A stretch of DNA of 64,000 nt. It comes from Bretschneidera sinensis (taxonomy: Eukaryota; Streptophyta; Magnoliopsida; Brassicales; Akaniaceae). The stretch covers positions 145,809,536-145,873,535 of the forward strand of contig CM043699.1 in NCBI GenBank assembly GCA_023935145.1, given 5' to 3'. This document shows, piece by piece, positions 11,854 through 22,689 of this stretch. The translations under genes and the position numbers were made by a program. A model generated the notes under the pieces. It made no database searches. It saw nothing but the letters and a program-made list of their open reading frames with translations, and was not told the DNA's origin. Numbering within the stretch: the stretch's first letter is position 1; the number at the start of each line of letters is the position of its first letter.

Positions 11854-11960
11854 GATTCGAGTCCAAAAGACATCTTCATCTAGGCGTAAACTTCAATGGA
11901 TGAAAAACATAAGATTTTCAAGTTTTATTGAGTCAAAATATTTTTAAAATGGTGGGGGAT

Positions 11961-12645
11961 TATTGAAGTTTATTCAAAATAAACTTGGATTTAAGTTTAA
12001 GATGTTTTAGAAAATCAAAGGAAAAGAGAAAAGAAAATGAAAATCAAGTTGTGACTCATTCAGTTGACTAGATGGTTGACTCAGTTGACTGAATGGACCC
12101 ATTCAGTCGACTGAATGATTGATTTAATTGACTAAATGGAAGGCAGAAAATCTATGTTACTTGTTCAGTTGACTGAACAAATGATCCAGTCCATTAAATG
12201 TTCGAAAATTTTGAATTTTCTGAACGTTAAATGATAATTTCTCGTGAACTGAAATGTCTTTTAAGAAGATACACTCAGTTATTCCAATTTATTACTGAAC
12301 CAATGTGTCTCTAATGGAAAAATACTAATTAAACACTATAAAAGAGTGTTTAACTGTCATAGTTTACAAAATTTAGATTTCATTTCTTATTCTTCTTCTT
12401 ATTCTCTAAAAACACTGATATTTTTATGTTTAGAATTCCTGTAAATTTCCAAATATAAGTGTTCTTTATCTATAAACTCATAGAAGTTGTTGTGGGTTGT
12501 TTTTCACGAGTGTAAACTGTAGAAAAAAAATAGAGCTTCGTTTTATCTTAGAGGAAATTCACCGAAAATCTTCTTGCATCGGTGAGAGGCAAATTAAATC
12601 TTAATGAAAGTGACCTGGTTGTGCCTTGAAGCCATTTCTTTTATT
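11961..12645 (+). repeat. 3' LTR of the gag-only element
   Basis: A direct repeat of 8314-9008. It holds an 18-bp perfect palindrome CATTCAGTCGACTGAATG (12100-12117) and several near copies between 12060 and 12180. The TATA box TATAAAA (12337-12343) overlaps an AAACACT/AGTGTTT inverted repeat (12331-12351). Similarity to the 5' LTR is lost after about 12645, so the 3' end is truncated or diverged. Confidence 0.75.
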
Positions 12646-12704
12646 GTCTGGCTTCATTGATTTTATAGAAACACTGAGTAGGTCTTATTCTTTACATTTC
12701 CTCA

Positions 12705-13920
12705 TTTAATGCTTGACAAAGAAGTGGTGGAATACTTTTCATACCTTTCATGTTGGTTCTACAGAAGCGACAGTCTTTCCCTTAAACTTTGTTGCAATCA
12801 CAAGTGTGAAAATAGCTAGGGAACCATTGAAATATGATATCAAGCTCTATAAGAACAAGAAGAAACTTATGAAATTGGTTGGTGAGCTTTTGACCTCTCA
12901 TGGACATACAACAATGAGTTTTCAAGATTTGGTGATTTTTTATGAAAGATACCTTAAGGATCATGAAGATGCTCAACATATTTCTAGGGTGTATTGATTG
13001 CATTTGATTGCATTTGTTAGGTTGCACCTTGTTTGCTGATGCTAGGAATAGAGTTCACTTGTTCTATTTAGCTAGCTTTGAGGATTTGACCAAATTGAGG
13101 AATTACAACTGGGGCTCTTGGAGTTTTGTACTTGGGTGCAAACGTAGTGTTTACGAAGCTTACTGAGAAACAATCTAGTCTCTAAGGGTTTTGGCTGGTT
13201 TGGGAGGTACACTTTCACACTTTATCACTCGATCTCCTTTTGAATTTGATTTGTTCTTGTTGTGTATTGAAATGCCTTTTTTTCCTTTCGTCTGTGGACA
13301 CTGGAATATTTTAGCAACGTGGATGCAACTCCAACTGAAAGAATGGAAGAGTTTCCTCATCTGGCTCGCTGGATTGGTGGAAAACAATGTTGAGACTTAT
13401 CTATTTGACGTAGGAGGGTTACTGAGAGTACACTAAGACGGTATCCTTCTAACCATCCTCATTTCAATTCCTTGCATAAAGATTGAATCTTGCCACTTAT
13501 AACTATCTTGCATTTCAGATCCATACTAGGACCTTGGGGTCCCCCAGAACAGTAGTCTAAGGCAATGCACAATAACTCGCATGTTTCCAGAATGCGGATT
13601 CTTTTGAATTCACCTTTTGGGCTTGCTTGATACCTTAGCGAGCGCGTTTCAATTCAAAGTGGAGGTTATACTCATCATAGAGTGCCTTTGACTCCTCATT
13701 TGTCCATACTTGGAGATTATTCTCTTACTATCGTAGAAATTGCTGAGGCACAATGCGAATATGATATGACCCAGTTCTTTAATGATTTAAGGATTTCGTA
13801 TAAGGAGTTTGTTGCAGCTTCTCTTATGCCACCTACTAAGATAGTAATTATCTTTGTTTTGACTCTAGTGCTTATTCTGTTTTTGTGTTGGATTCCCATT
13901 GCCTCTGTTCCATCTTAGGT
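12705..13920 (+). pseudogene. Plant mobile domain (PMD, MAIL-like) gene, broken
   Basis: Pieces in different frames read in the order of a plant mobile domain protein. They are KKWWNTFHTFHVGSTEATVF (12722 onward; cf. the usual THTFHLPxGEMTxT), then a SFQDLVIFYERYLKD segment, LRNYNWGSWSFVLG (about 13090-13130; cf. YNWGAAALAYLY), RLWTLEYFSN (about 13290) and a tail HHRVPLTPHLSILGDYSLTI (13674 onward). Frameshifts and stops separate them. PMD proteins include MAIN/MAIL1, which act in transposon silencing and genome stability, and versions carried inside transposons. It lies right after the gag-only element. Family call is by motif order; host gene or transposon-borne copy is not resolved. Confidence 0.65.
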
Positions 13921-14569
13921 CGACACTTTCTCGCCGATCCACGGTATGGACACTAGTTAACGTAGTCGAGTTTCGAGTGAGTCTAGCCATAATTCTCTGG
14001 ATCTGGATGCTACTACTGCTAGTTTTGTGCCATTTTCATGGGATGTAGAGTATCCTGACTGGGAGACTTAGTCATTCACGACTATCACCATTAGATGTAT
14101 TCATCCTAACACTCATTTCCCATTACCTATATTTCATTTTTATTAAGATTGGCATGTGCTTGTACATATAATTGTCAAAATTCTTTATCATAAATCACTT
14201 TGAAACTCTCAATCATCTGTATCTTAGCTATTTTCATTGAGATTCAAGATGGAGGATACTTATCAATTAAATCGATACATAATGAGGTATCTACAATTGT
14301 CCTTCTTTGACAACACATATATGGAATGCATATGTGTTGTTCAGAGCTATAAAGACAAATCATTTTACTCATATAAATGATCAGTAACATGCATGCAAAA
14401 ATGTGCACACACAACATTCAAATGCAACTCGTTAAGCTACCTATATACCCTTTGCTTGGGATCAAATCGGATGTAGTTCAAGAAACATGGGGCAAATACC
14501 AAATTTTCAGCTTGAGGTGTAATCTCTTATAGTATTTATGCAAGCATAAAATTTCATATTGGGACAATA
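13921..14569. other. Unassigned DNA
   Basis: Weakly coding-like sequence continues to about 14075 and may be the PMD tail. Nothing was recognised after that. Confidence 0.35.
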
Positions 14570-16680
14570 TGTAAAGCCCAGTATTTTAAAAAAGAATATT
14601 AAAAATCACGGAGTTTCACTCTGATGCGTTTTTGGTATGCTTGTTCAGATTTGAATTAGAATTTTTTTTTTGGACTTGTGGAACTTGGGGAAAAGAAAAT
14701 AAATTAATAATCAAGTAGTAAAGACATTTTTCATTTGAGAATTTCAAAGTTTTGAAGGAAATTAAGAAGAACCAAAGGAAAATGGGAATTTTAAAGAGTT
14801 TCAGGGTAATGTTTGGAAGAGGTGTAAAGTGGAGGGAAATTTTTTTAATTTGAGGAAAATATATCTATAAATAAGATGTGTGAGGGAGTGAGACACCAAC
14901 ATTTGTGTTGGAAATTTCTAGAATAGCTAAAAGAGAGGAGAGAAAAAGATAGAAAAAGAAGAGAAAATGAAAGAGGGAAAGAAAGAATGGAAGAGAAATG
15001 AAGGTTTCTTGCAAAAACTCAAGGCAAAAGCTTGTTTCTATTCCTTTCCAATTATCAAGTATGTTTATTACTCTAAGATTTGAGTTTTTGAAGTATAAAT
15101 TTGGAGGTTCTTGAGAAAGATTTAAGAAAATAGGTTGTGTTGAAAGCAAAAAATAGGTTTTTACACTAAACTTGTTGATTTGAAGGTTTTGAATCCAATT
15201 TCTCTTATGGGTAGTGTAAAATATTTGATTTAAAACCCTTGAGAATTTGTGTTTGGTTAGGATTGGAAGTCCCATAGGAGACAATAAGTTATTTTGAAGA
15301 AATATGGTTTTTTGCCCTAAAATTTTTGGATTTCAGGACCAGACAGTCGATTATCCTGAGTGCACAGTCCACTGTGCAACCTCTATGGTCATTGGATTGG
15401 ACAGTCGACTGTGCAAGCTTCTGGGCAAACTATAGTCGACTGTCCGATCCCCTGAACCTGTTTTCAGCCCTGTTTCCCAAAATAAGTCACTTTTATTAAA
15501 GTATTTCAACTATAGACTTCTTCCAAGGTAATATGAACTTAAATACAAGTTAAATTATTGAAAGACAAGATCATGAAAAGATTTCGTTTGTTTTAAACTA
15601 TGCTAGAACAAGGTTTATAAAAGCTTTAAACGAAAGGAAGAAGGTTTATGATTGAACCTCTAGTTTTGTATGCTAGTGTGAACTCTATGATATGTTTGGG
15701 TTTATTTAAACTGTATGTTTCTTGAACGATTATACTAAGTAATTATATGTGTTAAGTGTGATCAAAGGAAAACACCAAAGGCAGGGAGTAATCCAAGGTT
15801 GGAGCTTGGTACAGCAAATGTGAGATTCACCTCACTTCTAGTAAGTGTAATAACTTGTGAAATTAAAGTAAAAGATTAAAGGTATAAAATTATGATTTGT
15901 TCATAAATTATAATTAGTATTATATAGAGATTGAGGTTTAATGGTATAAGAAGTGAATACCACTCTATTCCTAATAAATGTGATGATTTATGACGAAAAT
16001 AATAACAAAAAGATTATAAGAACATAATGGACATAACGATTGGAACTATACTACAAACTATAAGAAAATAAGTATTGAGTATATAATTATATATATAGAT
16101 GTGTATATTTGTGCTTGTATTTATTTTATTTTAATAAGGACTGGCCTCTCCATTAAAAATCTAAAAAATATAAGTCGTTTTATATCTATATCTACTTTAT
16201 AACATATAAGATAAGGTTTGAAATTTAAGAAGAATGCTCCAAAAACAATTATTTTTAGTAAGATGTATACTCGCTAAGCTTTTTAGCTCACCCCCTCCAT
16301 TTTCCTAATATTTCAGGAAATCTATGAAAGGTTTATGGTCAAAGTTGATGGAAGGCCTTAGTAAGGTCATCATCCACGACATCCTCATTGTTTGAGTCTT
16401 TTTGGGAGTTTAAGTTTTGCTTCAGTTTAGTATTTGTAAAATTGCATAAGTTGGGAGTATTCGAGAAAGTCTTCCATTTCTTTGTATCTCTTGTAAAACC
16501 TTAAGAGTTGATTTTTGGTATGTAAAGGTTTATTGTATTGAGATTACATGTTTATTTTGAATTGTAATTGCTTGAAAGGATTATTGTTTGACTTGTATGT
16601 TTGCATCTTGAGTCAATATGCTCCGAACTGAAATGTAATGAGCCGTTTCGAGTAGGGTTCACTTGGGATGGGTCGTTACA
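14570..16680 (+). mobile_element. Chromovirus (Del/Tekay-type) LTR, probably solo
   Basis: Starts TGTAAAGCCCAG and ends GATGGGTCGTTACA. The end matches that of the Del LTRs at 26808 and 33347, and the start resembles their TGTAATGCCCG. A TATA box TATAAATA lies at 14866-14873, and a TTTAGCTCACCCCC motif near 16290 is typical of the region before the LTR end. No internal sequence is attached on either side. Flanks CAATA and CTGTA match at only three of five positions, so this is either an old solo LTR or a recombined one. Confidence 0.6.
15345..15440. repeat. ACAGTCGACTGT palindromes in the LTR
   Basis: A perfect 12-bp palindrome ACAGTCGACTGT lies at 15401-15412. A near-perfect 18-bp palindrome TGCACAGTCCACTGTGCA lies at 15361-15378, and partial copies occur near 15345 and 15434. 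Unlike the other clusters, this one is downstream of the likely TATA box. Confidence 0.8.
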
Positions 16681-16729
16681 CTGTATACAGATCTGTTGAC
16701 TCGCGTTGGAGATTACTTTTACAACTCCA

Positions 16730-17290
16730 AAAAGTATTGTTTTTATTTTACTTTACAACTCAAAAGTATTTAATTTTTTTATACCTTTACAATTCGAAAA
16801 ATATTTTACAATTCGAAAAGGATTTAATTGCTTATCACCCTTACAAGTCAAAAGGGATTTTAATTACCTTTCATTATTCAAAATTTCTTATTTTTCTTAT
16901 CATCCTTATGATTCTAAAGGGACTTTAATTACCTTTACCATTCAAAGAGATTTAATTTTCTTGTCACCATTATGATTCAAAAGAGATTTTAATTTACCTT
17001 TACAATTCAAAAGGTTTTATTTTCCTTATCACCCTTACAATTCAAAAGGGATTTTAATTTACCTTTACAATTCAAAACAATTTAATTTTCTTATCATCTT
17101 TATGATTCGAAAGGGATTTTAATTAATTACTTTTACAATTCAAAAAGATTAATTTATTGCCACCCTTACAATTCAAAAGAGATTTTAATTAATTACATTT
17201 ATAATTCAAAAAGGTTAATTTCTTATCACCCTAACGATTCAAAAGGGATTTTTAATTTACCTTTACAATTGAAAAAGGTTTATTATGAAA
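16730..17290. repeat. Minisatellite, units of about 60-70 bp
   Basis: Repeats of a unit built from TTTACAATTCAAAAGGGATT and TTAATTTTCTTATCACCCTTA, about eight diverged copies. It opens two overlapping but meaningless reading frames. It lies just beyond the chromovirus LTR and before the antisense PMD-like fragment. Confidence 0.8.
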
Positions 17291-17739
17291 TTATAAACTT
17301 ATAATTTCAAGCGAGGATTAAAATTTTTTTTGCAATTTTTAATTTGATTGTCAACACTTCAAATTGAAATTTTTTCATAAATATCACTTCTAATCATTTA
17401 ATATCACTTCCAAGTAGAAGATTTTAATTTTTCGTGTAAAATTTTTGTATCTTTCTTGATATTTTGGTTCTTTTGGTAGAACTTTAACTTTCATAGGTCT
17501 TTATTATAAGTTTTCAAAGCTTTGAGTATCCTTTTTGCAATTTTTTGGATTTTAAGATCATATACATAGTATGTGACCAACTTTTAAAGGCAAGGAAAGA
17601 GAGAATTCGATCCCCAAAAGGTTGATAGCTCTTTCTCTCATTTTCTTCTTTTTTTTTTCAGTTATCTCTTCAAATTTCTTCACGTTTCTTCAAGTTTTCT
17701 TTCAAATTTCACTTGTTTAATATAATATTTCATTTACCC

Positions 17740-18200
17740 ATCATGTCTTATGAAGAATCTTCTCCAAATAGAGAAGAATTTTTTTATCAGAGTGTACAAG
17801 AATGGGAGTTTTCAAGGCACATTCCACAAAATCTTCCAAGAGTTGATTTAAGTAATTTGTTGGTGGATTCTTTCAAGTATTTGGGTCCTCAACATCCCAA
17901 ATTAAGTTTTCTTTCCTTCTTTGAGTTGATTGAGTTGAATCTTTGAAGTTCAAGAATGAGTTTGCAAGTGAATTTTAAGCTTAGATAGAGTAATCTAGTT
18001 ACTTGATTCTTTCTTTTTCACGTTCTTGAGTGATTTATATTTTCATTTCTTTTCTTTTTTATTACTTTTGACATATATTTTTTTCTTGCAGGTCTGGCTT
18101 TATGAGAAATTGAAATTGGTCATGCCTCCTTCCATGCCTTCCTCAACATAATTCTTAACTTGGTTTAGAGTCATTCCTCAACACAAGGTCAATGGTAGCA
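17740..18200 (+). pseudogene. PMD-like antisense ORF fragment in the Tat tail
   Basis: An open frame MSYEESSPNREEFFYQSVQE... runs 17740-17946. A pyrimidine-rich stretch ending TTCTTGCAG (about 18083-18091) looks like a 3' splice site, and an open segment with VWLYEKLKLVMPP follows, resembling the LQxWxYE motif of plant mobile domain proteins. The frame is cut by the LTR at about 18200-19382 and may resume at 19383-19560. It is on the strand opposite to the Tat pol, on its 3' side, which is where Tat elements are known to carry antisense extra ORFs, some with PMD similarity. The first segment alone is not recognisable. Confidence 0.4.
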
Positions 18201-19382
18201 TAGTGTGCAAGTGCGAGATCATCTCCACAGGGATTGGTGAATTTTGATTTAGAATTAGTTTCACAGAGTAAAAATAGATGGGAATGAATATTAAGTTTGA
18301 ACAATAATGATAAAGATGTAGGGACTTAGTATCCACCACTAATCATGCTACCCCAACAAAACAATATGCTAGTGTTCTACTCATGCTATGAATACCTCTG
18401 GTTGTCAACCTAAGGGGTTGGTCCACTCCTTAGGCTATGGATTTCCCTAAGCAACGAGTTAGGCATGGTGTATACTCTAACTCTATTCTCTCTTAAGGGA
18501 TTTAACATGGTGTATACTGAGTTGTTCCTTAAGAGAGCATAAGGTCTGTGGAAATCGACAATCACGCGGGGCCTAGGGTTTGGACCACTCCCAGTTTCCC
18601 ATGTTGATTAACCCAATGATCCGACGTGGATATCTTTTGTTACTATTGTTGAACCTAAGACTCGGTCATCCAAATTGATTCAACTAACTTATCCATACCA
18701 CATGCATAAGTTAATCAGACACACACATATGAGGAATGTAAATAAAAACATATATTAATCAAATTAAGAATCACAACATAAGTATTGCACAGGAACCAAT
18801 ATTGAATTATTGGTTAAATATAATTAGGGCTTCAACCAAGCCCTTACTAAGGTTTAGTTACACATGCTAAGTAAACTAAACATCATAACCATAACTAAAC
18901 TAGAACAGAAAAATAAACCCGAATGATGCTGAGAAGGCAAGTCGTCAATTCCTCTCCAAGGCTTACAACTTCAAGATTAGTTAAAAAGTATGTTTTTTGT
19001 GTTTTACAAGACTATATATAGGGCTCTAAAGGTGCCCCAAAATCCTAATTTCCAATTTAAGGTCTGGAGACTTCTTTTCAATTCTAGCTCTACCGTCTCT
19101 GGTGCGTGTACGCTCGATCGTATAGGCTGCGCTCGAGCCTTCTGAGTGTACACTCGTATGCCTGTGCGCTTGATCACAAGGGAGGTGCACTCGAGTACAC
19201 CTTGCTGGCTTGCAGAACTTTACTTTTTATTCCTTAGAGCTCCAAAATGTTTTCTTTTTGTCAAAGTCCTATGAAAAACACATAAAATACGAAAATGACA
19301 TAGAATATACTAAAATAGATAAACAAAGAGTCTAACAAGTGCAAATTAAGGGGCTTAAATATGACTATTTAAGCACTTATCA
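18200..19382 (-). mobile_element. LTR, minus strand (probably solo)
   Basis: On the minus strand it starts TGATAAGTGCTTAAATAGTC and includes a TATA box (tatatata, 19013-19020). Near its end is the phrase CACCAATCCCTGTGGAGA (minus), common at the end of plant gypsy LTRs. The left edge is uncertain and no target duplication was found. It splits the PMD-like fragment. Confidence 0.55.
19090..19202. repeat. CTCGAG-type palindromes upstream of the minus-strand TATA box
   Basis: Repeated ACGCTCGATCGT, GCGCTCGAGC, GTGTACACTC and GTGCACTCGAGTACAC motifs. The core ACTCGAGT (19189-19196) is a perfect palindrome. The cluster lies 70-180 bp upstream of the TATA box on the minus strand. Confidence 0.75.
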
Positions 19383-19839
19383 ACTACCCCAGGAGATACC
19401 TTCAGCTGATTGCAAGTACAATTGCTTAGCCGTGCCTGATTGAGTGAGGAAGAAGATTGCTGAAACTTGGACTAACCCTCCAACAATGCCCCTTGCTTGA
19501 ATGCCCAATTACATTGAACCAAGTGAAGATGATGACTTGATGAGGCAAGTTGACATGACAGACATTAAGAAATGAAAAAGGAAATACAAATGCGCAAGAC
19601 AAAGAAAATTACAAGAAAATTTAAGAACAAGTAAGAGGATAAAGCAACATTGATATCATGTACTCACTCATCTATTTATGCAATAATAAATCTCAATAAA
19701 TTATTTGTTTATTTAAATCAATGAATTTTCATTTGTTCTTCCAAAATTACATGGTACTAGTCCAATCAAAAATTTCTTAAATGAAATTAACAAGGACAAA
19801 CATTAGCAAGTCTCTCCCCAAATTTAGTCTTTTGCTCTA
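19383..19839. other. Tail of the Tat element / possible antisense ORF remainder
   Basis: Short open stretches on the plus strand (about 19383-19560) may continue the PMD-like fragment. The rest is AT-rich and non-coding. It is continuous with the Tat tail at 21287 once the 19840-21286 solo LTR is removed. Confidence 0.4.
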
Positions 19840-21286
19840 TGATAGCTCTGAATAAATCATGTTATTATACTGCTTTTAGGCACGTTTTTTGTGTTGATCT
19901 TAAGCATTAGAATTGTGTTGCATGTGTTTTTAGCAATTTGAGTTTAGTTTATCTTATTCTACTAATAATTTATTTTAGTTGAATGATCAATGCTAAGTCT
20001 TGGAAATCTTCTGTGCAGACACTTGCTGGAGCACTAGAGAGCACTGGAAGGGCAAAATGCCTGAAGGAGACAGAAACTCAAGGCTACAGTGCTGGGATGT
20101 CGGCGCTGCAGCGTTGGTAGCTGGCAAAAAGAGAGGAATTTGGACAGAAAGTTGGCGCTGCAGCGCTGGAAAGTTGGAGCTGCAGCGCCAGAATAGGGTT
20201 TGAAATATGTCTTGGCGCTGCAGCATTGGGATGTTGGTGCTGCAGCGCCAGCCCGCAGATTTTGAATGTTATAAATAGAAACCCTAGCTGAACAAGAGAA
20301 GGGTAGCACGGCCGTAGAAGAAGAAAACAGAATTTGGAGGAGAAGAGACGCAAAAGGAGAGTGGGAGACACTCCGGGAGGCTACGCATCAAGCTTTTAAA
20401 TCATTCTTCTCTGGTTTTGTATTATTCTTATCTAGCTATGTTGATGTTTTATAATATGAACATGGGTTGTTTGAATATTATTATGGAGTAGATATTTTTG
20501 TGTTAAGGATAGATGGATCCTAAACCTATGTCATGAGTGCTATTTGGACAAGTTGGAATTTGCTTTGTTTTTCAAAGAGTGTGTTTTATTGTTCTTAATG
20601 TTGTTTATTATTTTGATTCCTTCTTGAGGCATGGTGATGTGTCAAATAGAGAAGCTATGCTTTTTATGAATGGTTGAATTAATAAATATGACGTTGGATT
20701 GTTTTCTATACAAAGCCAGAGTAAAACATGCCATGAATGAAATAGGAGTAACCGAATAGGGATTCTAGGAAGTTCATGTGGTCCGTTTAAACCGTAACCG
20801 AATAGGGAGATTTAACTGAAAGGAATTCCATTGAACATAGTGCTTCTTAAGTTGAATTAATCTAGAATAGACCTGGAATATGGATATTTGAAGTTGATGA
20901 TTCTTGAGATTGTGGTTAGACCTGAATACAGATAACCAATTTATTGAGGATTCTACCATCCTGAAAAACATAGTAAACGAAACTTGTCCATTCAAAACTC
21001 TTGTCAATTATGGTTTAGGTGAAGTCGAGTCCTTAGCACGTTAGTTCATAAGAGTCTTCATTCCAAAGTTTGAAAATCTTCCGTTATTTAATATTGCATT
21101 CTGTTTTTCCCTTTAGTTAATTGTTAGTAACCTTTTCTCCGACAATTATTCGTTTGCTCAAATAACAGTAAGAGTTGAGTCATAATTTTTGTAGTACTTG
21201 TTCAGTCCTCGTTGGGAATGATATTTACTCATCATTTTATTACTTGAACGATTAGTGCACTTGCTAGTATAAATTTCATCGTATCA
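19840..21286 (+). mobile_element. Solo LTR, Athila-like, exact 5-bp target duplication
   Basis: Starts TGATAGCTCTG and ends CATCGTATCA. It is flanked on both sides by CTCTA (19835-19839 and 21287-21291), an exact 5-bp duplication. A TATA box TATAAATA lies at 20270-20277, followed by AGAAACCCTAGCTGAA, almost identical to the segment after the TATA box in the Athila-type LTR at 54903. The rest of the two LTRs is not obviously alike. With only an LTR and a clean duplication, this is a textbook solo LTR. Confidence 0.9.
20095..20250. repeat. GGCGCTGCAGCGCC-type palindromes in U3
   Basis: GC-rich palindromic units (CGGCGCTGCAGCG, TTGGCGCTGCAGCGCTGG, GGAGCTGCAGCGCCAG, TTGGTGCTGCAGCGCCAG) repeat about every 60 bp in an AT-rich background. 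They stop about 20 bp before the TATA box. They resemble the units in the 54.6-61.5 kb Athila LTRs. Confidence 0.85.
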
Positions 21287-21291
21287 CTCTA

Positions 21292-21420
21292 CTTTTGCGT
21301 AGGCTACCCTTTCGGGTTATCAACCTAGCGATCTTATTTTTCTTGGTTTATTTTATTTTGCTCTAACTTTTGCCTAAGCCACCCTTTCGAGTTTTCAACC
21401 TGGTGAACTCATTTTTCATT
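21292..21420 (-). repeat. Short tandem repeat after Tat pol
   Basis: Two imperfect copies of about 80 bp containing TTTTGCxTAxGCxACCCTTTCG and TCAACCTxG. Read on the minus strand they encode ENSKGW / DNPKGW-like peptides, a repeat seen downstream of pol in Tat-type elements. The first copy is where the solo LTR inserted. Confidence 0.55.
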
Positions 21421-21433
21421 TTAACTTTGACAT

Positions 21434-22681
21434 TTATTTTTCTTTGAGGATAGAGGGTGCTTTACATGTGATATTTCTAAACTTATCTAGATTGATGAGT
21501 TCAGAGAACTTGTTCCCACCTATGTCTACGATTTTGGCGACACCACCACTCAAAATGGTCTTAATCAAATATAGCCCAATCCATTTAGGCTTGATCTTGC
21601 GCCTTGGATCAAGAATGGATGATCTAAATTCCTTGAGCACTAGGTCTCATTCTTTGAGGCTCCTCCGTTTCACCTTCTTATTGAATGCACTAGTGATCCT
21701 TCTCTAATAGGCTTAAATATGATGAAATGCTTTCATCATTTTCTCATCTAGAAGTACAAACTTATCATATCTTTCTTGCATCCATTCACTTTCGGGATCC
21801 TTACTTTCCAAAGCAACTTACAACGACTGAATCTTTACTTCTACAAGTAAGCTTGCTTCCATTCCATAAACTAGAAAATACAGTGTGGCTATAGTTGAAA
21901 ATAGGAATGAGGTGCAATAGCTTCATAGTGCATATAAAATTTTCTCATTCCAATCACGGTAGGTCTCACTCATCTTCTTAGGGATCTCAAATCGATTTAT
22001 AATGTTGGTTTGAATGAATTTGGCTACATGCTTAGCTTTGAGGGTGGCATAAGAAACTTCAATCCATTTGGTAAGTAGTCTTTCGCTACTAAAACATAAT
22101 CATGTCCATTAGAATCCTTTAGAGTTATCTTCCCAATCACATCAATTCCCCAAACTAAAAAAAGGCCACGGAGTTTACATATTGTACAAAGGTGAATGAA
22201 GTAGGTTCTGAAGATTCGCATGAATCTGGAATTTGTGAAATTTCCTCACATAGTTGACACAATCTTCTTCTATAGTGATCCAATAATAACCCAACCTTAA
22301 AATCTTCTTTGTGAGCATTTTTCTGTTCACTTGAGGGCCACGCTCTCCAGCATGTATCTCTTCAATCATTCTAGTCGTTAATTCTTCGTCAACACATAGA
22401 AGTTGCATACCATTATAGCTTCTCTTGTAAAATTGACCCCTGCAAAGAAAATACTGTGTGGCTAACATTTGGATTGCTCTTCTATCATTCTTATTAGTTC
22501 TCTCTAGATAATCTCCCTTATCAACAAACCTCTTGATATCTGTGAACCATGGTAACTCATTGCTTGCTATTTCTTCTATCTCAATCTTATGGTAGTAAAT
22601 TGGCTCTTCACGCTTTCCAATGTTTAATGGTTTGAGGTGCACACCATTTGGCATGTCTATCAAGGAGGCTAATGTTGCCAA
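21434..22681 (-). pseudogene. Tat-lineage integrase, broken
   Basis: Three minus-strand pieces in order. The zinc-binding region lies at 22225-22681 (RKMLTKKILRLGYYWITIEE, then DCVNYVRKFHKFQ, where one zinc ligand His is Gln and one Cys is Phe). The core start follows at 22024-22221 (VWGIDVIGKITLKDSNGHDY, with the first catalytic Asp). The C-terminal domain is at 21434-21640 (LKEFRSSILDPRRKIKPKW...GPY-like). Integrase joins element DNA into the chromosome. Frameshifts and stops between pieces and lost zinc ligands show it is dead. Confidence 0.8.
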
Positions 22682-22689
22682 AATGTCAG

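Larger units (their letters stand above)
8314..12645 (+). mobile_element. Gag-only LTR element (TR-GAG-like)
   Basis: Two direct repeats of about 690 bp (8314-9008 and 11961-about 12645) flank a roughly 2.95-kb interior. The only coding trace is a copia-type gag. There is no protease, integrase, RT or RNase H. A polypurine run GGTGGGGGAT (11951-11960) precedes the second LTR. This matches the terminal-repeat-with-GAG class of non-autonomous elements. The interior also carries a MITE-like insertion (11102-11853). The two LTRs differ at many positions by eye, so the insertion is old. A target duplication was not recovered. Confidence 0.7.

Noticed and set aside
14865..15284. 139-codon frame on the minus strand
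   Set aside because: Antisense inside the chromovirus-type LTR, low complexity.
14565..16685. Target duplication around the chromovirus-type LTR
   Set aside because: CAATA versus CTGTA match at only three of five positions, so I do not claim a duplication.
20034..20371. Overlapping frames with Ala/Cys-rich peptides
   Set aside because: Produced by the GCTGCAGCGCC palindromic units in U3 of a solo LTR.
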